Positions 45,976 through 54,758 of a DNA stretch of 64,000 nucleotides are shown here, piece after piece; the first letter of the stretch is position 1, and each line of letters starts with the position of its first letter. The translations under genes were made by a program, and so were the position numbers. Under the pieces are notes generated by a model that did not search any database, was not told the DNA's origin, and was given only the letters and a program-made list of their open reading frames with translations. The DNA comes from Stenotrophomonas bentonitica (lineage in GTDB: Bacteria; Pseudomonadota; Gammaproteobacteria; Xanthomonadales; Xanthomonadaceae), in contig NZ_JAAZUH010000004.1 in the NCBI RefSeq assembly GCF_013185915.1, forward strand, positions 310,001 to 374,000, written 5' to 3'.

Positions 45976-47436
45976 ATGACCACCCCGCCGATGCGCCGTC
46001 GCTCCCTCGCTCTTGCCCTGTCGCTGCTGCCCGCCACCGCGTTCGCCCAGGCCCAGCCGCAGGCACACCCGACCGCATCGCCGGCGGCGGCTCCTGCTTC
46101 CGCCACCGTCACCCTCACCGCCGCCCCCGCCGACTGGCGCGCGCTCGACGGCCAGCACGTGCGCATTGCCGCGCCGCTGACTCTGGCCGGCACCGACGGC
46201 CTCACCCGCTTCGGCGAACTCACCGTCTCCTTCGAAGGCCGTCTCTGGCAGCCCAGCGAAGTGGCCGCCCCCGGCACCGACGCCCACGCCAAGGTCATCG
46301 CCGACAACCAGCGCCGCCGCCTGCTGCTCGATGACGGCAGCAGCGCGCGCGACCCCGGCCCGGTCGCCTACCTGCCGCCCAACGCCACCCTGCGCACCGG
46401 CACCGTGCTGCGCAACGTGGAAGGCATCGTGCACGTGGATGACAAGGGCACCCCGCGCCTGCAGGTGACCACCCCGCTGCAGCTGCCCGCGCTCGCCCGC
46501 CCGGAAAACGCCCCGGTGGTTCCCGGCGCACTCAAGGTGGCGGCGTTCAACCTGGAAAACTTCTTCAACGGCGACGGCCAGGGCGGCGGCTATCCCACCC
46601 TGCGCGGCGCCCGCACCCTGGCCGAACACCAGGCGCAGACCGCCAAGCTGGTCGCCACCGTCAACGCCCTCGGCGCCGACGTGGCTGCGCTGATGGAACT
46701 GGAAAACGACGGCTACGGCCCGCAGTCGGCCATCGCCGAACTGGTCGCCGCACTCAACGCGAACCGGGGCAAGGGCGCCGATTGGCGCTTCATCGACGCC
46801 GGCAAGGGCCCGGGCGACAACCCGATCCGGGTCGGCATCATCTACCGCAGCTCAAAGGTGACCCCGGTCGGCGCCCCGGCCGTGCTCGAAACCGCCCCGT
46901 TCGGCCCGCACAGCCGCGTGCCGCTGGCCCAGGCCTTCCGCGCCGGCAAGGGCGCGCCGTTCGTGGTGGTGGCCAACCACTTCAAGTCCAAGGGCTGCTC
47001 CGAAGCCAGCGGCGCCGACGCCGACCAGAAGGACGGCCAGGGCTGCTGGAACCCCACCCGGGTCGAATCGGCGCGCCTGCTCAACCAGTGGCTGGGCACC
47101 GACCCGACCGGTGCGGGTACCTCAGACGCCATCCTGCTCGGCGACTTCAACGCCTACGCCATGGAAGCCCCGATCCGCACCCTGCATGACGCGGGTTGGC
47201 GAGACGCCTTCGCCGTGGCCAAGGTCGACCGCCCCTACAGCTACGTCTACAGCGGCATGACCGGCCGCCTCGACCACGCCCTGCTCAGCCCGGGCATGGC
47301 CAAACGCCTGCGCGGCGCCGCCGAGTGGCATATCAATGCCGACGAAGCCGATGAGGTGGGTTACCAGGGCCGTAATGAAGCCGGCCCGTGGCGCAGTTCG
47401 GACCACGACCCGTTGATTCTCGGGTTCGACAGGTAA
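45976..47436 (+). CDS. Secreted endonuclease/exonuclease/phosphatase-family nuclease (ExeM/NucH-like)
   Basis: A 486-residue protein with a signal peptide (MRRRSLALALSLLPATAFAQA). An N-terminal OB-like/DUF domain precedes the DNase I-like catalytic domain: KVAAFNLENFF, ALMELENDGYG, VVVANHFKSKGC, LLGDFNAY, and SSDHDPL at the end. All the usual acid and histidine residues are present. The two Cys of KGCSEASG..GQGCWNP probably form a disulphide. It likely degrades extracellular DNA. A GTG at 45961 and an ATG at 45991 are alternative starts. Confidence 0.9.
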   Translation: MTTPPMRRRSLALALSLLPATAFAQAQPQAHPTASPAAAPASATVTLTAAPADWRALDGQHVRIAAPLTLAGTDGLTRFGELTVSFEGRLWQPSEVAAPGTDAHAKVIADNQRRRLLLDDGSSARDPGPVAYLPPNATLRTGTVLRNVEGIVHVDDKGTPRLQVTTPLQLPALARPENAPVVPGALKVAAFNLENFFNGDGQGGGYPTLRGARTLAEHQAQTAKLVATVNALGADVAALMELENDGYGPQSAIAELVAALNANRGKGADWRFIDAGKGPGDNPIRVGIIYRSSKVTPVGAPAVLETAPFGPHSRVPLAQAFRAGKGAPFVVVANHFKSKGCSEASGADADQKDGQGCWNPTRVESARLLNQWLGTDPTGAGTSDAILLGDFNAYAMEAPIRTLHDAGWRDAFAVAKVDRPYSYVYSGMTGRLDHALLSPGMAKRLRGAAEWHINADEADEVGYQGRNEAGPWRSSDHDPLILGFDR

Positions 47437-47446
47437 TCGTCGCCGT

Positions 47447-47521
47447 CGCAGCCACGCAGGGCGTGGCTCTACCGGCGGGGGCGGTTGGATCTGAGGTAGA
47501 GCCACGCCCTGCGTGGCTGCG
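47447..47521. repeat. SMAG-type REP, inverted pair
   Basis: CGCAGCCACGCAGGGCGTGG + CTCTAC faces GTAGAGCCACGCCCTGCG; same variant as 17256-17323 but opposite arm order. It fills the convergent gap between nuclease and transporter genes. Confidence 0.85.
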
Positions 47522-47525
47522 CCAA

Positions 47526-48383
47526 TCATCCCCAGGCGATAAAACCAATCGCCACCACCGCCAACGCCAACCCCGCGCGGTTCCACCGCGTGGTCGGCTC
47601 GCCGAACGCGAACACCCCCACCAGCGCCCCCAGCACCACCACGCCGATGTTCATCCCGGCGAACACCGTGGCCGGGCTGTCCGGCAGCGCCTGGTGCGCG
47701 TGCACATAAAAGAGAATGTTGCCGCCATTGAGCAGCCCCAGCAGCGCCCCCGCCCCGGCATTGCGCAGGCTCAACCGGCTGCGCCCACTGGCATGCCGCC
47801 ACAGCTGCACCGCCAGCATCAGCACGAAGGCAATGCTGAAACAGGCCAGCAGCGCCGCCATCGACGGTGTGCCCGACAACGCCACCTGCTTCAACAGCAC
47901 GTCCACCAGCGCAAACCCCACCCACACCGCCAGCAGCCAGCGCCAGCTGCCCGCCTCACCGGCCACCGCCGGCCCGCGAGGACGCAGGCTGATCCCCACC
48001 ATCGCCACAAGCCCCAGTCCCAGCCCGAGCAGCTTGAGCGGCGTCGCGGTCTGCCCGAAGAACAGAAAAGCAGCCAACAACGACAGCAACAGCGACAACC
48101 GCTGCGCCACATCGGTGCGCACGATCCCGGCCACCGCCACCGCGCGACCCAGGATCAGGAACAGGGAAGGCAGCACCACCGCCAGCACCAGCAGCGCCGG
48201 CCAAGGCGCATGCGTGCTCTGCAGCGCCTGCAACGGCGGCTGCAGCACCAACGCCGTAAGCCCGGCGGCCACCAGGTAATTCCAGGTCACCATCTGCGCC
48301 ACATCCAGGCCGCGCCGGGCGGCCAGCTTCAGCAGCACCGAGACCAACACACTGCAGACCACGCTGAAAAGCAGATAGAACAT
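47526..48383 (-). CDS. DMT-superfamily (EamA-like) transporter
   Basis: A 285-residue protein with about ten membrane helices in two EamA-like halves. The halves are visible as repeats of Gly-rich helices (LGLGLGLVAMVGISL at the end of the first, AGLALAVVAIGFIAWG at the end of the second). The substrate is unknown. It is divergent from the hydrolase gene at 48439. Confidence 0.83.
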   Translation of the reverse strand: MFYLLFSVVCSVLVSVLLKLAARRGLDVAQMVTWNYLVAAGLTALVLQPPLQALQSTHAPWPALLVLAVVLPSLFLILGRAVAVAGIVRTDVAQRLSLLLSLLAAFLFFGQTATPLKLLGLGLGLVAMVGISLRPRGPAVAGEAGSWRWLLAVWVGFALVDVLLKQVALSGTPSMAALLACFSIAFVLMLAVQLWRHASGRSRLSLRNAGAGALLGLLNGGNILFYVHAHQALPDSPATVFAGMNIGVVVLGALVGVFAFGEPTTRWNRAGLALAVVAIGFIAWG

Positions 48384-48426
48384 GGGGTTCCAGGCAGGCG
48401 CGGCGGTGAAGGCCGCAGGGGAGCGG

Positions 48427-48432
48427 TATTAT
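48427..48432 (+). promoter_or_regulatory. -10 element for leaderless hydrolase-zapE transcript
   Basis: TATTAT ends 6 nt before the ATG at 48439. Confidence 0.5.
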
Positions 48433-48438
48433 GACGCC

Positions 48439-49113
48439 ATGCACAATCCCACTTTCCCCACTGAAAGCGGCACCCTGCAGCTGGCCGGCCCGGTCGGCGC
48501 GCTGGAGGTGGCCGTCGATCTGCCCAAGGCCGACGTGCCCGCCCAGCCCGTGGTGGCGATCATCTGCCACCCGCTCTCCACCGAGGGCGGCAGCCTGCAC
48601 AACAAGGTGGTGACCATGGTCGGCACCACCCTGCGCGAGCTGGGCGTCACCACGGTGCGCTTCAACTTCCGCAGCGTCGGCGCTTCGGCCGGCAGCTTCG
48701 ACCACGGCAATGGCGAACAGGACGACCTCAAGGCGGTTGCCGCCTGGGTCCGCGAGCAGCGCCCGGACGCCACCCTGTGGCTGGCCGGTTTCAGCTTCGG
48801 CGCCTTCGTCTCGCTGCGCGCCGCCGCCGAACTGCAGCCGGACGTGCTGGTCTCCATCGCCCCGCCGGCCGGTCGCTGGGACTTCGACGGTGTGCAGCCG
48901 CCGACCCGCTGGCTGGTCATCCAGGGCGACGAGGATGAAATCGTCGACCCGCAGGCCGTCTACAACTGGCTGGACAGCCTGGACGCCCCGCACGAACTGG
49001 TACGCATGCCCGAAACCAGCCACTTCTTCCATCGCAAGCTGATCGACCTGCGCGGCGCCATCACCCACGGCGTCAAGCACTGGCTGCCCACTGCGGACAG
49101 CGCCAGCGCATGA
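48439..49113 (+). CDS. Alpha/beta-hydrolase (YtrB/CPI17-like small hydrolase)
   Basis: A 224-residue alpha/beta-hydrolase: CHPLSTEGGSLHNKVV near the N-terminus, nucleophile Ser in AGFSFGAF, Asp in QGDEDEIVD and His in PETSHFFHRKL. This short form is common in proteobacteria and has no defined substrate. It overlaps zapE by 4 bp (ATGA). The subfamily name is tentative. Confidence 0.82.
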   Translation: MHNPTFPTESGTLQLAGPVGALEVAVDLPKADVPAQPVVAIICHPLSTEGGSLHNKVVTMVGTTLRELGVTTVRFNFRSVGASAGSFDHGNGEQDDLKAVAAWVREQRPDATLWLAGFSFGAFVSLRAAAELQPDVLVSIAPPAGRWDFDGVQPPTRWLVIQGDEDEIVDPQAVYNWLDSLDAPHELVRMPETSHFFHRKLIDLRGAITHGVKHWLPTADSASA

Positions 49114-50210
49114 GCGACACCCCGATGACCCCCTCCCAGCGCTACGCCGAAGGCGTGGCCAAGGGCGAATGGCAGAACGACCCGGCCCAGCACGCCGCCC
49201 TGGCCGAGCTGGACCGCATCCACCTGGCCCTGCTCGACAGCGCCCAGGATGGCTGGCTGGACCGCCTTTCGGCCTTCTGGAAGAAGCCCGAGCCGGTCAA
49301 GGGCCTGTACTTCTGGGGCGGGGTAGGGCGCGGCAAGACCTTCCTGGTCGACCTGTTCTACGACGGCTTGCCGATCGAGCAGAAGTACCGCACCCACTTC
49401 CACCGCTTCATGCGCGGCATCCATGAACGCCTGCGCGAGCACCAGGGCCAGAGCGACCCGCTGGCCAAGATCGCCCAGGAATGGCGGACCAGGCTGCGCG
49501 TGCTGGTGCTGGACGAATTCTTCGTCACCGACATCGGCGACGCCATGCTGCTGGCGCGCCTGCTCGAGCGCATGTTCGCCGAGGGCGTCACCCTGGTCAC
49601 CACCTCGAATACCGCGGTGGAGAACCTGTACCTGAATGGGCTGCAGCGCGACAGCTTCCTGCCGGCCATCAGCCTGCTGCAGACCTACTGCGTGGAGCTG
49701 TACGCCGAAGGCACCGAAGACTACCGGATGCGCGCGCTGACCCACTCGCCGGTGTACCAGGCCCCGCGCGACGCCGAAAGCGACGCCTGGCTGGCCAGCC
49801 GCTGGGCCGCCCTGAGCGGCGGGCAGGCGCCCAAGGCCGGCAACATCGAGATCGAAGCGCGCAAGATCCCGGTGCGTGCGCGCGGCAAGAGCATCGTCTG
49901 GTTCGACTTCAAGGCCCTGTGCGAAGGCCCGCGCGGCCCCTCGGACTACATCGAGATCGCCCACGAGTTCAACACCGTGCTGCTGGGCGACATCCCGCAC
50001 TTCGACCGCACGAATGAAGATGCCGCCCGCCGATTCGTGAACCTGATCGACGAGCTGTACGACCGCCACGTCAACCTGGTCTGTACCGCCACCGACGCCC
50101 CGGTCGCCCTGTACACCGGCACCCGCCTGCAGGGCTCATTCGAGCGCACCGCCTCGCGCCTGATCGAAATGCAGAGCGCCGAATACCTGGGCACCCCGCA
50201 CCGGGCGTAA
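49110..50210 (+). CDS. zapE: Cell division ATPase ZapE (AFG1-like)
   Basis: A 366-residue AFG1-family P-loop ATPase. Walker A GGVGRGKT is at 70-77, followed by Walker B VLVLDEFFVTD. ZapE binds FtsZ late in division and is needed under stress or low oxygen. It is translationally coupled to the upstream hydrolase. Confidence 0.93.
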   Translation: MSDTPMTPSQRYAEGVAKGEWQNDPAQHAALAELDRIHLALLDSAQDGWLDRLSAFWKKPEPVKGLYFWGGVGRGKTFLVDLFYDGLPIEQKYRTHFHRFMRGIHERLREHQGQSDPLAKIAQEWRTRLRVLVLDEFFVTDIGDAMLLARLLERMFAEGVTLVTTSNTAVENLYLNGLQRDSFLPAISLLQTYCVELYAEGTEDYRMRALTHSPVYQAPRDAESDAWLASRWAALSGGQAPKAGNIEIEARKIPVRARGKSIVWFDFKALCEGPRGPSDYIEIAHEFNTVLLGDIPHFDRTNEDAARRFVNLIDELYDRHVNLVCTATDAPVALYTGTRLQGSFERTASRLIEMQSAEYLGTPHRA

Positions 50211-50638
50211 TCCGCCCGGTGTCTTCCCGATTCGGGCGCATTCGTTACGTCCGCGTGACGCCCATCGTTCCGTTTTTCGACCCCCTGCATCACGCCGAAA
50301 AGTCGCCCCTGACGCTTGACTGCGCACTCCATTTCCACAGGTCGGGACCGTTCGTCGGACGCCCTTCCCAGCCGCTCCTTGCGCCACAAGGGATTGCCCA
50401 GATTCCCTACATTTGGCGTTGACTCCCCCATATACCCCCACTATCTTGTGGCTGGCCCTTCCACCGACCCCAAGTGGTGGAGGCCACCGCCGAGCCAGTC
50501 GCGACAATCTCCGGGGGGAGGGATGACCGGCGTCACCACGGGAGCTGCAGTCGCGCTTCCTGAGACGCCCTCGTGCCACCCTGAAGACCTGAGCGCGCCA
50601 CCTAGTGCCGCCCCAAATCACGCCAAGAGGAAAACGCC
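50211..50638 (+). promoter_or_regulatory. 428-bp upstream region of nrdA with a possible NrdR box
   Basis: No gene is supported in this gap. A palindromic CCACTATCTTGTGG (50438-50451) resembles NrdR boxes (consensus near ACACwATATATwGTGT), and a second CCAC..GTGG arrangement follows at 50461-50477. Since nrdA has an ATP-cone and NrdR is its usual repressor, this is a plausible operator pair, though the spacing is not the ideal 31-32 bp. Confidence 0.35.
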
Positions 50639-53023
50639 GTGAGCACCGAAACTAGCGCAGCCACCACTCAGGAAAGCGAATTCCTGCTGACTTCGCCGCC
50701 GACCAATACGGCGATGAGCGTCACCAAGCGCAATGGAACGACCGAACTGGTGGATCTGAACAAGATCGTGCGCGCGGTGCAGCGTTCGGCTGAGGGCCTG
50801 CATGCGGTCGACCCGATGCGCGTGGCTACCCGCACCATTTCCGGCCTGTACAACGGCGCCACCACCCAGGAGCTGGACGAGCTGTCCATCCGCACCGCCG
50901 CCCTGCTGATCGGTGAAGAGCCCGAGTACGGCCGCCTGGCCGCGCGCCTGCTGGCCAACTACATCGCCAAGGAAGTGTCCGGCCAGGAAATCCACGCCTT
51001 CTCGCAGTCGATCGGCCGTGGCCACGAAGTGGGCCTGATCAACGACCGCCTGTTGAACTTCGTGCAGACCAACGCGCGCAAGCTCAACGATGCGATCGAC
51101 ATCGGCCTGGACCTGAACTTCGACTACTTCGGCCTGCGTACCCTGTACGACCGCTACCTGCTGCGCCATCCGCACACCCGCAAGGTGATCGAGACCCCGC
51201 AGCAGTTCTTCCTGCGCATCGCCAGCGCCCTGAGCGAAGACGTGCCGGAAACCCTGGCGCTGTACAAGCGCATGGGCAACCTCGATTACCTGCCGTCCAG
51301 CCCGACCCTGTTCAACTCCGGCACCACCCACGAGCAGCTGTCCTCGTGTTTCCTGCTGGACTCGCCGCAGGACTCGCTGGAATCGATCTATTCCAAGTAC
51401 GGCGACATCGCCCAGCTGTCCAAGTTCAGCGGCGGCATCGGCGTGAGCTACACCCGCGTGCGTTCGCGCGGCTCGCTGATCAAGTCCACCAACGGCCATT
51501 CCAACGGCATCGTGCCGTGGCTGAAGACCATGGACTCGTCCGTGGCCGCGGTGAACCAGGGGGGCAAGCGCAAGGGCGCGGCCTGCGTGTACCTGGAAAC
51601 CTGGCACGCCGACATCGAAGACTTCCTCGAGCTGCGTGACAACACCGGCGACGAATCGCGTCGTGCGCACAACCTGAACCTGGCCAACTGGATCCCGGAC
51701 CTGTTCATGAAGCGCGTCGAGTCCGACCAGGAATGGTCGCTGTTCGACCCGCGCGTGGTGCCCGAATTCACCGACCTGTTCGGCGAAGCGTTCGAAGCCG
51801 CTTACCTGCAGGCCGAAGCCCAGGGCAAGGCCAACCGCACCATCTCCGCGCGCAAGCTGTACTCGCGCATGATGCGTACCCTTGCCGAAACCGGCAACGG
51901 CTGGATGACCTTCAAGGACAAGTGCAACCGCGCCAGCAACCAGACCCTGCGCGCCGGCAACGTGATCCACCTGTCCAACCTGTGCACCGAAATCCTGGAA
52001 ATCACCTCGGCCGAAGAAACCGCGGTGTGCAACCTGGGCTCGATCAACCTGGGCAACCATTTCGACGTCCACGGCGAATTCGACTACGAAAAGCTGGCCG
52101 ACACCGTGCGCCTGGCCGTGCGCCAGCTCGACCGCGTGATCGACCTGAACTTCTACCCGATCGAATCGGCCCGCCGCGGCAACCTGCGCTGGCGTCCGGT
52201 CGGCCTGGGCTGCATGGGCCTGCAGGACGTGTTCTTCCGCAAGCGCCTGGCCTTCGACAGTGCCGAAGCCCGCGCGCTGTCCAAGAAGATCGCCGAGACC
52301 ATCTACTTCCACGCGCTGGAAACCTCGGTCGAACTGGCCCAGGAACGCGGCAAGCACCCGTCCTTCGCCGACACCCGTGCGGCCAGCGGCGAGCTGCAGT
52401 TCGACGCCTGGAACGTGGTGCCGGAAGACACCGCGCGTTGGGACGCCCTGCGTGAGCGCATCAAGGAACACGGCCTGCGCAACTCGCTGATGATCGCGAT
52501 CGCCCCGACCGCAACCATCGCCTCCATCGCCGGCTGCTACGAGTGCGTCGAACCGCAGGTGTCCAACCTGTTCAAGCGCGAAACCCTCTCGGGCGACTTC
52601 CTGCAGGTCAACCGTTACCTGGTGAACGAGCTGAAGAAGCTCGGCCACTGGACCCCGGAAATGCGCGACACCATCAAGCTGGCCGAAGGCTCCATCCAGG
52701 GCATCCCGCAGATCCCGGAAGCCCTGCGCCACGTGTACCGCACCGCATGGGAACTGCCGATGCGTTCGCTGATCGACATGGCCGCCGACCGTGGCGCCTT
52801 CATCGACCAGTCCGCTTCGCTCAACCTGTTCATGGAAAGCCCGAACATCGGCGCCATGTCCTCCATGTACATGTACGCCTGGAAGCAGGGCATCAAGACC
52901 ACCTACTACCTGCGTTCGCGTCCGGCCACCAAGATCGCCAAGACCACCGTCAGCAGCTACACCCCGGTCGAAGCCGTGGCCTGCTCGCTGGAAAACCCGG
53001 AAGCCTGCGAGGCTTGCCAATAA
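50639..53023 (+). CDS. nrdA: Ribonucleoside-diphosphate reductase class Ia, alpha subunit
   Basis: A 794-residue large subunit. An N-terminal ATP-cone (about residues 25-115, starting MSVTKRNGTTELVDLNKIV) gives overall activity control. The catalytic barrel follows (CNLGSINLGN, NLCTEI), and the C-terminal redox pair is Cys790/Cys793 (EACEACQ). The start is a GTG with AAGAGG 8 nt upstream; an ATG at 50714 would cut the region before the ATP-cone. It makes deoxynucleotides with NrdB. Confidence 0.95.
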   Translation: MSTETSAATTQESEFLLTSPPTNTAMSVTKRNGTTELVDLNKIVRAVQRSAEGLHAVDPMRVATRTISGLYNGATTQELDELSIRTAALLIGEEPEYGRLAARLLANYIAKEVSGQEIHAFSQSIGRGHEVGLINDRLLNFVQTNARKLNDAIDIGLDLNFDYFGLRTLYDRYLLRHPHTRKVIETPQQFFLRIASALSEDVPETLALYKRMGNLDYLPSSPTLFNSGTTHEQLSSCFLLDSPQDSLESIYSKYGDIAQLSKFSGGIGVSYTRVRSRGSLIKSTNGHSNGIVPWLKTMDSSVAAVNQGGKRKGAACVYLETWHADIEDFLELRDNTGDESRRAHNLNLANWIPDLFMKRVESDQEWSLFDPRVVPEFTDLFGEAFEAAYLQAEAQGKANRTISARKLYSRMMRTLAETGNGWMTFKDKCNRASNQTLRAGNVIHLSNLCTEILEITSAEETAVCNLGSINLGNHFDVHGEFDYEKLADTVRLAVRQLDRVIDLNFYPIESARRGNLRWRPVGLGCMGLQDVFFRKRLAFDSAEARALSKKIAETIYFHALETSVELAQERGKHPSFADTRAASGELQFDAWNVVPEDTARWDALRERIKEHGLRNSLMIAIAPTATIASIAGCYECVEPQVSNLFKRETLSGDFLQVNRYLVNELKKLGHWTPEMRDTIKLAEGSIQGIPQIPEALRHVYRTAWELPMRSLIDMAADRGAFIDQSASLNLFMESPNIGAMSSMYMYAWKQGIKTTYYLRSRPATKIAKTTVSSYTPVEAVACSLENPEACEACQ

Positions 53024-53082
53024 GACCGGCGTGCCGGTCCCAACGGGCTGGCGCCCCCGGCCGCTGATCGGCCGCTCCACTC

Positions 53083-53140
53083 GTAGCGCCGGGCTCTGCC
53101 CGGCCGCTTTTGATCGTAGCGCCGGGCTCTGCCCGGCCGC
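53083..53140. repeat. SMAG-type REP, direct tandem pair between nrdA and nrdB
   Basis: GTAGCGCCGGGCTCTGCC occurs at 53083 and again at 53116, in the same direction with a 33-bp period, which is unlike the inverted pairs elsewhere. It ends 18 bp before the nrdB ATG. Confidence 0.85.
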
Positions 53141-53158
53141 TCTTCGCAAGGAATCACC

Positions 53159-54178
53159 ATGGCCGACAAGCCCCGCCAAATGCTGCTCGATCCCGGTTTT
53201 GAACTGACCCTGCGCCCGATGCGCTACCCGCAGTTCTATGACATGTATCGCAACGCGATCAAGAACACCTGGACCGTGGAAGAAATCAACTTCCAGATCG
53301 ACATCAGCGACCTGCACGGCAAGATGTCGCCGGGCGAGCGCCACCTGATCCACCGCCTGGTCGCGTTCTTCGCCACCGGCGACTCGATCGTGTCCAACAA
53401 CCTGGTGCTGAACCTGTACCAGCACTTGAACGCGCCCGAAGCGCGCATGTACCTCTCGCGCCAGCTGTACGAAGAAGCGCTGCACGTGCAGTTCTACCTG
53501 ACCCTGCTCGACAACTACCTGCCGGATCCGGACGAGCGCGTCAAAGCCTTCGCCGCGGTGGAGAACATCGACTCGATCAAGAAGAAGGCCGACTTCTGCT
53601 TCAAGTGGATCGACTCGATCCAGGACCTCAAGCGCATCGAAACCCGCGAAGAGCGCCGCCAGTTCCTGCTCAACCAGATCTGCTTCGCCGCGTGCATCGA
53701 AGGCCTGTTCTTCTTCGCCGCCTTCGCCTACGTGTACTACTTCCGTTCGCGCGGCCTGCTGCCGGGCCTGGCCTCGGGCACCAACTGGGTGTTCCGCGAC
53801 GAAAGCGCGCACATGGACTTCGCCTTCGAATCGGTCCGCGTGGTCCGCGAAGAAGAGCCCGACCTGTTCGACGACAAGATGAAGCAGGAGGTCTACGACA
53901 TGTTGGCCGAAGCCATCGACTGCGAAGTGCAGTTCGCCGAAGACGTGCTCTCCGGTGGCGTCGCCGGCATCTCCACCCGCGACATGCGCGAGTACCTGCA
54001 GCACTGCGCCGACAACCACTTCGCCAAGCTCGGCATGGAAAAGAAGTACAACGTGCGCAACCCGCTGCCGTTCATGGAACTGCAGGACGTGCAGGAACTG
54101 ACCAACTTCTTCGAACGCCGCCCCTCGGCCTACCAGGTGGGCGTGCAGGGCGAAGTCGCCTTCGACATGAACTTCTGA
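53159..54178 (+). CDS. nrdB: Ribonucleoside-diphosphate reductase class Ia, beta subunit
   Basis: A 339-residue small subunit. The di-iron and radical site is seen in EEALHVQFY (Glu-x-x-His-x-x-x-Tyr, with the tyrosyl radical position filled by Tyr) and in DESAHMDFAF. It supplies the radical to NrdA. A CAAGGA Shine-Dalgarno lies upstream. It is co-directional with nrdA, 135 bp apart, with the REP pair between. Confidence 0.95.
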   Translation: MADKPRQMLLDPGFELTLRPMRYPQFYDMYRNAIKNTWTVEEINFQIDISDLHGKMSPGERHLIHRLVAFFATGDSIVSNNLVLNLYQHLNAPEARMYLSRQLYEEALHVQFYLTLLDNYLPDPDERVKAFAAVENIDSIKKKADFCFKWIDSIQDLKRIETREERRQFLLNQICFAACIEGLFFFAAFAYVYYFRSRGLLPGLASGTNWVFRDESAHMDFAFESVRVVREEEPDLFDDKMKQEVYDMLAEAIDCEVQFAEDVLSGGVAGISTRDMREYLQHCADNHFAKLGMEKKYNVRNPLPFMELQDVQELTNFFERRPSAYQVGVQGEVAFDMNF

Positions 54179-54204
54179 GTCCATCCAGAACGTGTCCCGA
54201 AAGA

Positions 54205-54227
54205 CCCCGGCGCTGCCGGGGTTTTTT
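54205..54227 (+). terminator. Terminator after nrdB
   Basis: CCCCGGC (54205-54211), loop GCT, GCCGGGG (54215-54221), TTTTTT. Confidence 0.9.
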
Positions 54228-54296
54228 CGTTGTACGCCACCGTCTCACCGCCGCTGCCGTATCATCCGCGCGACACCCCTTCACACGGCCGCCCCC

Positions 54297-54710
54297 ATGA
54301 CCGCCACGCCCGACATCGTCCCGCCCACCGAAGTGCGCATGGCCGAAATCGTCTTCCCCAACCACACCAACCACATGGGCACCCTGTTCGGTGGCCAGGC
54401 GCTGGCCTGGATGGACAAGGCCGCCTTCCTCGCCGCCGCGCGCTACTCGCGCCGCACCGTGGTCACCGCCCGCTCCGACCAGGTCGACTTCAAGCTGCCG
54501 ATCAGCATCGGCCAGATGGTCGAAACCATCGGCCGCATCGTCGAAGTCGGGCGCAGCTCGATGAAGGTGGAAGTGGAATTGATCGCCGAAGACCTGCACA
54601 CCGGCGAGCGCAAGCTGTGCACCCGCGGCCAGTTCGTGATGATCGCGCTGGACGAAAACCACAACCCCACCGCCGTGCCGGCCCTGCCGGCCGATATCGC
54701 CGGACCCTGA
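54297..54710 (+). CDS. Hotdog-fold acyl-CoA thioesterase (YciA-like)
   Basis: A 137-residue thioesterase. The pattern HTNHMGTLFGGQALAWMDKAAF is the substrate and catalytic region of YciA-type acyl-CoA thioesterases. A TATCAT hexamer at 54260 could be its -10. The start ATG at 54297 has no Shine-Dalgarno; an upstream in-frame start would lie in the nrdB terminator. Confidence 0.88.
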   Translation: MTATPDIVPPTEVRMAEIVFPNHTNHMGTLFGGQALAWMDKAAFLAAARYSRRTVVTARSDQVDFKLPISIGQMVETIGRIVEVGRSSMKVEVELIAEDLHTGERKLCTRGQFVMIALDENHNPTAVPALPADIAGP

Positions 54711-54717
54711 ACAGGCC

Positions 54718-54746
54718 GGGGCGATTGCGAAGCCCGCAATCGCCCC
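54718..54746. terminator. Hairpin after the thioesterase gene
   Basis: GGGGCGATTGCG (54718-54729) pairs with CGCAATCGCCCC (54735-54746), a perfect 12-bp stem. There is no T run, so termination is uncertain; it may also protect the 3' end. Confidence 0.5.
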
Positions 54747-54758
54747 CATCTTGCTGGC

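Noticed and set aside
53083..53140. Tandem repeats between nrdA and nrdB as a short CRISPR array.
   Set aside because: Only two units, each internally palindromic with a GTAG end and no variable spacers of constant length. The same element occurs singly and inverted elsewhere, and no cas genes are present.
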